Assembly (NCBI GenBank): GCA_025454565.1
Contig: JALOOE010000054.1
Coordinates: forward strand, 1-8,619
DNA length: 8,619 nt
From: Anaerolineae bacterium
GTDB lineage: Bacteria; Chloroflexota; Anaerolineae; CG2-30-64-16
Direction: 5' to 3'
Each line of letters starts with the position of its first letter. The first letter of the stretch is position 1. Both the position numbers and the translations under genes were made by a program. This document shows, piece after piece, positions 6,283 to 8,619 of the stretch. Below the pieces are notes generated by a model. It was not told the origin of the DNA. It ran no database searches and was given only the letters and a program-made list of their open reading frames with translations.

Positions 6283-6311
6283 ATTATAGCACAGGTGGCC
6301 GTCTGTGGCAC
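6283..6311 (-). promoter_or_regulatory. Extended -10 promoter of the 371-residue gene
   Basis: On the minus strand, TATAAT (6283-6288) is preceded by TGC, an extended -10. Seventeen bases further up is GTGCCA (6306-6311), which matches 4 of 6 of the -35 consensus. The leader of about 25 bases contains the AGGAGG ribosome binding site. The promoter sits in the 82-base gap after the murF-alr stop, where no terminator was seen. Confidence 0.7.
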
Positions 6312-6332
6312 AGCGAATCTGACAAATTCGGA

Positions 6333-8618
6333 TCAGGCAAAGGTCTCGCGCGGGACGCGGGGCAGGATGGCTGAAACGACTTCATAGTTGATGGTGCCGA
6401 GCCGGTTCGCCACCTCTTCGGCGGTGATTCGATCGGCGCCCTGCGTGCCGATGAGGACGACCTCGTCGCCGATCCGCACACCGGGGATACGGGTCACGTC
6501 GATCATCGTCTGATCCATGCACACGCGGCCCACGATCGCCGCGCGCTGGCCGCGCACGAGCACCGCGCCCCAATGTTGCGGCCCGCGGCGGAAGCCGTCG
6601 GCGTAGCCCACGGGGATGACGGCGATGCGTTCCTGACCCTCGGTGCGATACGCCGCGCCGTAACCCACATGGCTGCCCGGCGGCAACTCCTTCACCTGCG
6701 CGATCTGCGTCTTCCATGCCAGCGCAGGCCTGAAATCGGGCGGGCAGCGCACCTGCGGCGACGGATCGAGGCCATAGACCGCGATGCCGGCGCGGACGAG
6801 GCTACGAGTTGCAGGTTGAAGGTTGAAAGTCGAAGGTTCCGCTTGAAACCTTGAACCTTGAACCTTCCACCCGTTAAGCAGCCCGGCGCTATTAAGAGCG
6901 TGCGCCAGCGGGATATCGATGCCGGCGGCGCGCAGGTCGGCCAGCACGCCGTCGAACGCCGCAAGCTGTTCGGTCGTGTAGGCCACCTCCCACTCGGTCG
7001 CGCCGTCGGCGACGGAGAGATGCGTGAAGATGCCCTCGATGACCAGGCCGGGCAACGCGATCAGCGCCGCGACGAAAACCGCGGCGTCGCGCGGATAGAT
7101 GCCGAGGCGGCCCATGCCCGTGTCGATCTTGATGTGGACGCGCGCTTGCCGATCCAGGGCGAGGGCCGCCCGCGAGAACGCCTGCGCTACCTCCGCATCG
7201 AAGACGGTTGCGGTCAGATCGTGGCGCAAAGCGTCGCGCGCCTGCCAGGCCGGCGTGAAGCCCAGGATCAGGATGGGGGCGGCGATGCCCGCTTGACGTA
7301 ACGCGACGCCCTCGCTGAGGCAGGCCACCCCCAGCCATGACGCGCCGTTGTGCAGCGCGGTCTGCGCCACCTGGATCGCGCCGTGACCATAGGCGTCGGC
7401 CTTGAGCGAGATCATGAGCTGGGCATCCCCGGCGAGCTGCTTCAGCCGGCGGACGTTGTGGGCGATCGCACCGAGGTCGATCTCCAGCCAGGTGGGCCGG
7501 TCGGGCCGCACGGTGACGATGTGCTGCCAGGCCGCATCTTGCCGCACGAGCACGTCGGCGGCCGCGGCACCGTCCTCCAGCAGCGCGCGGGTCACCTGCT
7601 CCATGCGGGTGGCGAGCGAGCCTTTGACCAGCACGACATCGCCTGGCCCCAGGCGGTCGAGCACGGCCCGCGCCGCATCTTCGGCGGTGTAGGTGATGAC
7701 GATCTGGTCGGCGGCCAGCCCGGCCGCGCGCGCCGCCTCGGCGATCTGTCGGGCGCGCACCCCTTTGGTTACCAGCAGATCCGTCCGCGCCGCCGATCCG
7801 GCCGCGATGCGGCCCACCTGCTCGTGTCCGGCGGCTTCGCCCACGCCCAATTCCAGCATGTCGCCCAGCACGGCGATCTTGCGGCGCCCCTCTACGGCTG
7901 CGAGGGTCTCCAGCGCGGCCTCGGCCGCCGCGGGGCTGGAACTGTACGAGTCATCGAGCAGCAGGCTGCCGCGCCGGCCCGGCAGCGGATTCAGCCGCCC
8001 CGGGATGTGCGGGAGCCGCGCCAGCCTGGGCAGGATCGCCGCCAGCTCCATGCCGAAGTGCAGCCCGACCGCGATGGCCGCCAACGCGGCGTAGACCTGG
8101 TGGCGGCCCAGCAGCGGAAAATGCACGTGATCGCGGCCGGCCGGGGTCTCGACGTCGAAGCGCAGGCCCGCACGCGTGACGATGATGTTGCTGGCCGACA
8201 CGTGACCGGCGCTTTCGAACGACCACCCGGTCGCCGACCGGCGGTCGCCAGTGCCGGTCACGTCGCTTGTGCCGAAGGTCATCACCCGCACACCCGGTGC
8301 GCATCGCGCCGCCATGCCCAGCACGCGCGGATCGTCGGCGTTGAGCACGGCGAGCCCGCCGGGTGTCAGCGCGGCGACCAGCTCACCCTTCTCTCTCGCG
8401 ATGGCCTCCAACGAGCCGAATGTTTCCAGGTGCGCCGGCTCGACGGTGGTGACGACAGCGACGTGCGGCGGCGCGATCGCACAGAGCCGCGCCATCTCGC
8501 CGAAGTGGTCGGCGGCCATCTCCATCACGGCGACCCTGTGTTCCGGCAATAACTCTCCCAGCGCGATGGGCAGGCCGTAGAGTCCGTTGTAGTTCGCCCG
8601 GTTCTTGAAGACCGGGAA
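6333..8618 (-). CDS. murF-alr: Bifunctional MurF (UDP-MurNAc-tripeptide:D-Ala-D-Ala ligase)/alanine racemase fusion, 5'-truncated by window edge
   Basis: There are 761 visible codons ending in TGA at 6333-6335; the start lies beyond the right edge. Visible residues 1-355 are the MurF central and C-terminal domains. They contain KNRANYNGLYGLP (5-17), the PAHLE..GS block (61-69), LLGRHQVYAALAA (169-181), DDSYSSSPAA (222-231; usually DDSYNANP), AVLGDMLELG (249-258) and VLVKGS (329-334). The ATP-binding GKTT loop is off-window. From about 374 an alanine racemase follows. It has the PLP lysine in LKADAYGHG (Lys406), IDTGMGRLG (498-506), the catalytic Tyr in VGYG (about 653), PVGYADGFRRG (669-679) and GRVCMDQ (697-703). 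The racemase supplies D-Ala, and MurF adds D-Ala-D-Ala to the peptidoglycan precursor in the cytoplasm. Such fusions are known in Bacteroidota. Inside the racemase, about 23 residues (near 583-605) come from a repeat insertion. Confidence 0.93.
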   Translation of the reverse strand, partial: FPVFKNRANYNGLYGLPIALGELLPEHRVAVMEMAADHFGEMARLCAIAPPHVAVVTTVEPAHLETFGSLEAIAREKGELVAALTPGGLAVLNADDPRVLGMAARCAPGVRVMTFGTSDVTGTGDRRSATGWSFESAGHVSASNIIVTRAGLRFDVETPAGRDHVHFPLLGRHQVYAALAAIAVGLHFGMELAAILPRLARLPHIPGRLNPLPGRRGSLLLDDSYSSSPAAAEAALETLAAVEGRRKIAVLGDMLELGVGEAAGHEQVGRIAAGSAARTDLLVTKGVRARQIAEAARAAGLAADQIVITYTAEDAARAVLDRLGPGDVVLVKGSLATRMEQVTRALLEDGAAAADVLVRQDAAWQHIVTVRPDRPTWLEIDLGAIAHNVRRLKQLAGDAQLMISLKADAYGHGAIQVAQTALHNGASWLGVACLSEGVALRQAGIAAPILILGFTPAWQARDALRHDLTATVFDAEVAQAFSRAALALDRQARVHIKIDTGMGRLGIYPRDAAVFVAALIALPGLVIEGIFTHLSVADGATEWEVAYTTEQLAAFDGVLADLRAAGIDIPLAHALNSAGLLNGWKVQGSRFQAEPSTFNLQPATRSLVRAGIAVYGLDPSPQVRCPPDFRPALAWKTQIAQVKELPPGSHVGYGAAYRTEGQERIAVIPVGYADGFRRGPQHWGAVLVRGQRAAIVGRVCMDQTMIDVTRIPGVRIGDEVVLIGTQGADRITAEEVANRLGTINYEVVSAILPRVPRETFA
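6813..6868. repeat. Palindromic AAGGTTC/AAGGTTGA repeat inserted in frame in the racemase domain
   Basis: The plus strand reads a chain of GGTTGAA-like words (6813-6838) followed by a chain of TTGAACC words (6845-6868). The core arms 6813-6830 and 6848-6865 pair at about 15 of 18 positions. In the racemase reading frame it encodes WKVQGSRFQAEPSTFNLQP and flanking residues. These lie between NSAGLL and VRAGIAVYGLDP, where normal racemases have only a short loop (roughly P-E-x-x-x-D). The rest of the domain is intact, so the element kept the frame. Confidence 0.75.
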
Positions 8619-8619
8619 G

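Noticed and set aside
7350..8552. 400-residue open frame on the plus strand opposite murF-alr
   Set aside because: Its composition is Arg/Gly/His-rich with no recognisable motif, and it is entirely antisense to a well-supported enzyme; a GC-rich shadow frame.

Overview
The window is GC-rich bacterial DNA from an accessory and cell-wall region. I think it comes from a member of the Chloroflexota (Anaerolineae or Caldilineae type). That is inferred from protein flavour, the MurF-Alr fusion, and hairpins built from short repeated words between genes. No rRNA or other phylogenetic marker is present, so the assignment is tentative. No tRNA, rRNA, CRISPR array, transposase or integrase was found, and no stretch longer than 300 bases lacks a gene.

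Left part (1-3281), deoxy-sugar catabolism. The C-terminal part of an L-fucose isomerase (FucI family) is followed on the same strand by a complete rhamnulokinase-family sugar kinase. Together they would isomerise and phosphorylate a 6-deoxy sugar such as L-fucose or L-rhamnose. Convergent to them lies a COG3618-type amidohydrolase, a likely L-fucono- or L-rhamnono-1,4-lactonase of the oxidative route. Directly behind its stop codon is a frameshifted remnant of the last 20 or so codons of a short-chain dehydrogenase (SDR). This suggests the lactonase once had an SDR partner that was deleted.

Middle part (3391-5039). A small tail-anchored protein of 87 residues has its own near-consensus sigma-70 promoter and a strong intrinsic terminator. 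Convergent to it is a 276-residue polytopic membrane protein with its own promoter. Upstream of that on the same strand is a 77-residue protein with a strong ribosome binding site.

Right part (5135-8618), all on the minus strand. A 371-residue Ala-rich helical protein with a C-terminal membrane segment lies downstream of an extended -10 promoter. Before it is a long MurF-alanine racemase fusion that runs off the right edge. This enzyme would both make D-Ala (racemase) and attach D-Ala-D-Ala to the UDP-MurNAc-tripeptide (MurF).

A recurring theme is four hairpin-forming repeats made of short repeated words (6-9 bases, different words each time). Three lie against stop codons between genes. The fourth sits in frame inside the racemase domain and adds about 20 foreign residues. 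The SDR remnant and the in-frame repeat insertion are the most unusual observations.
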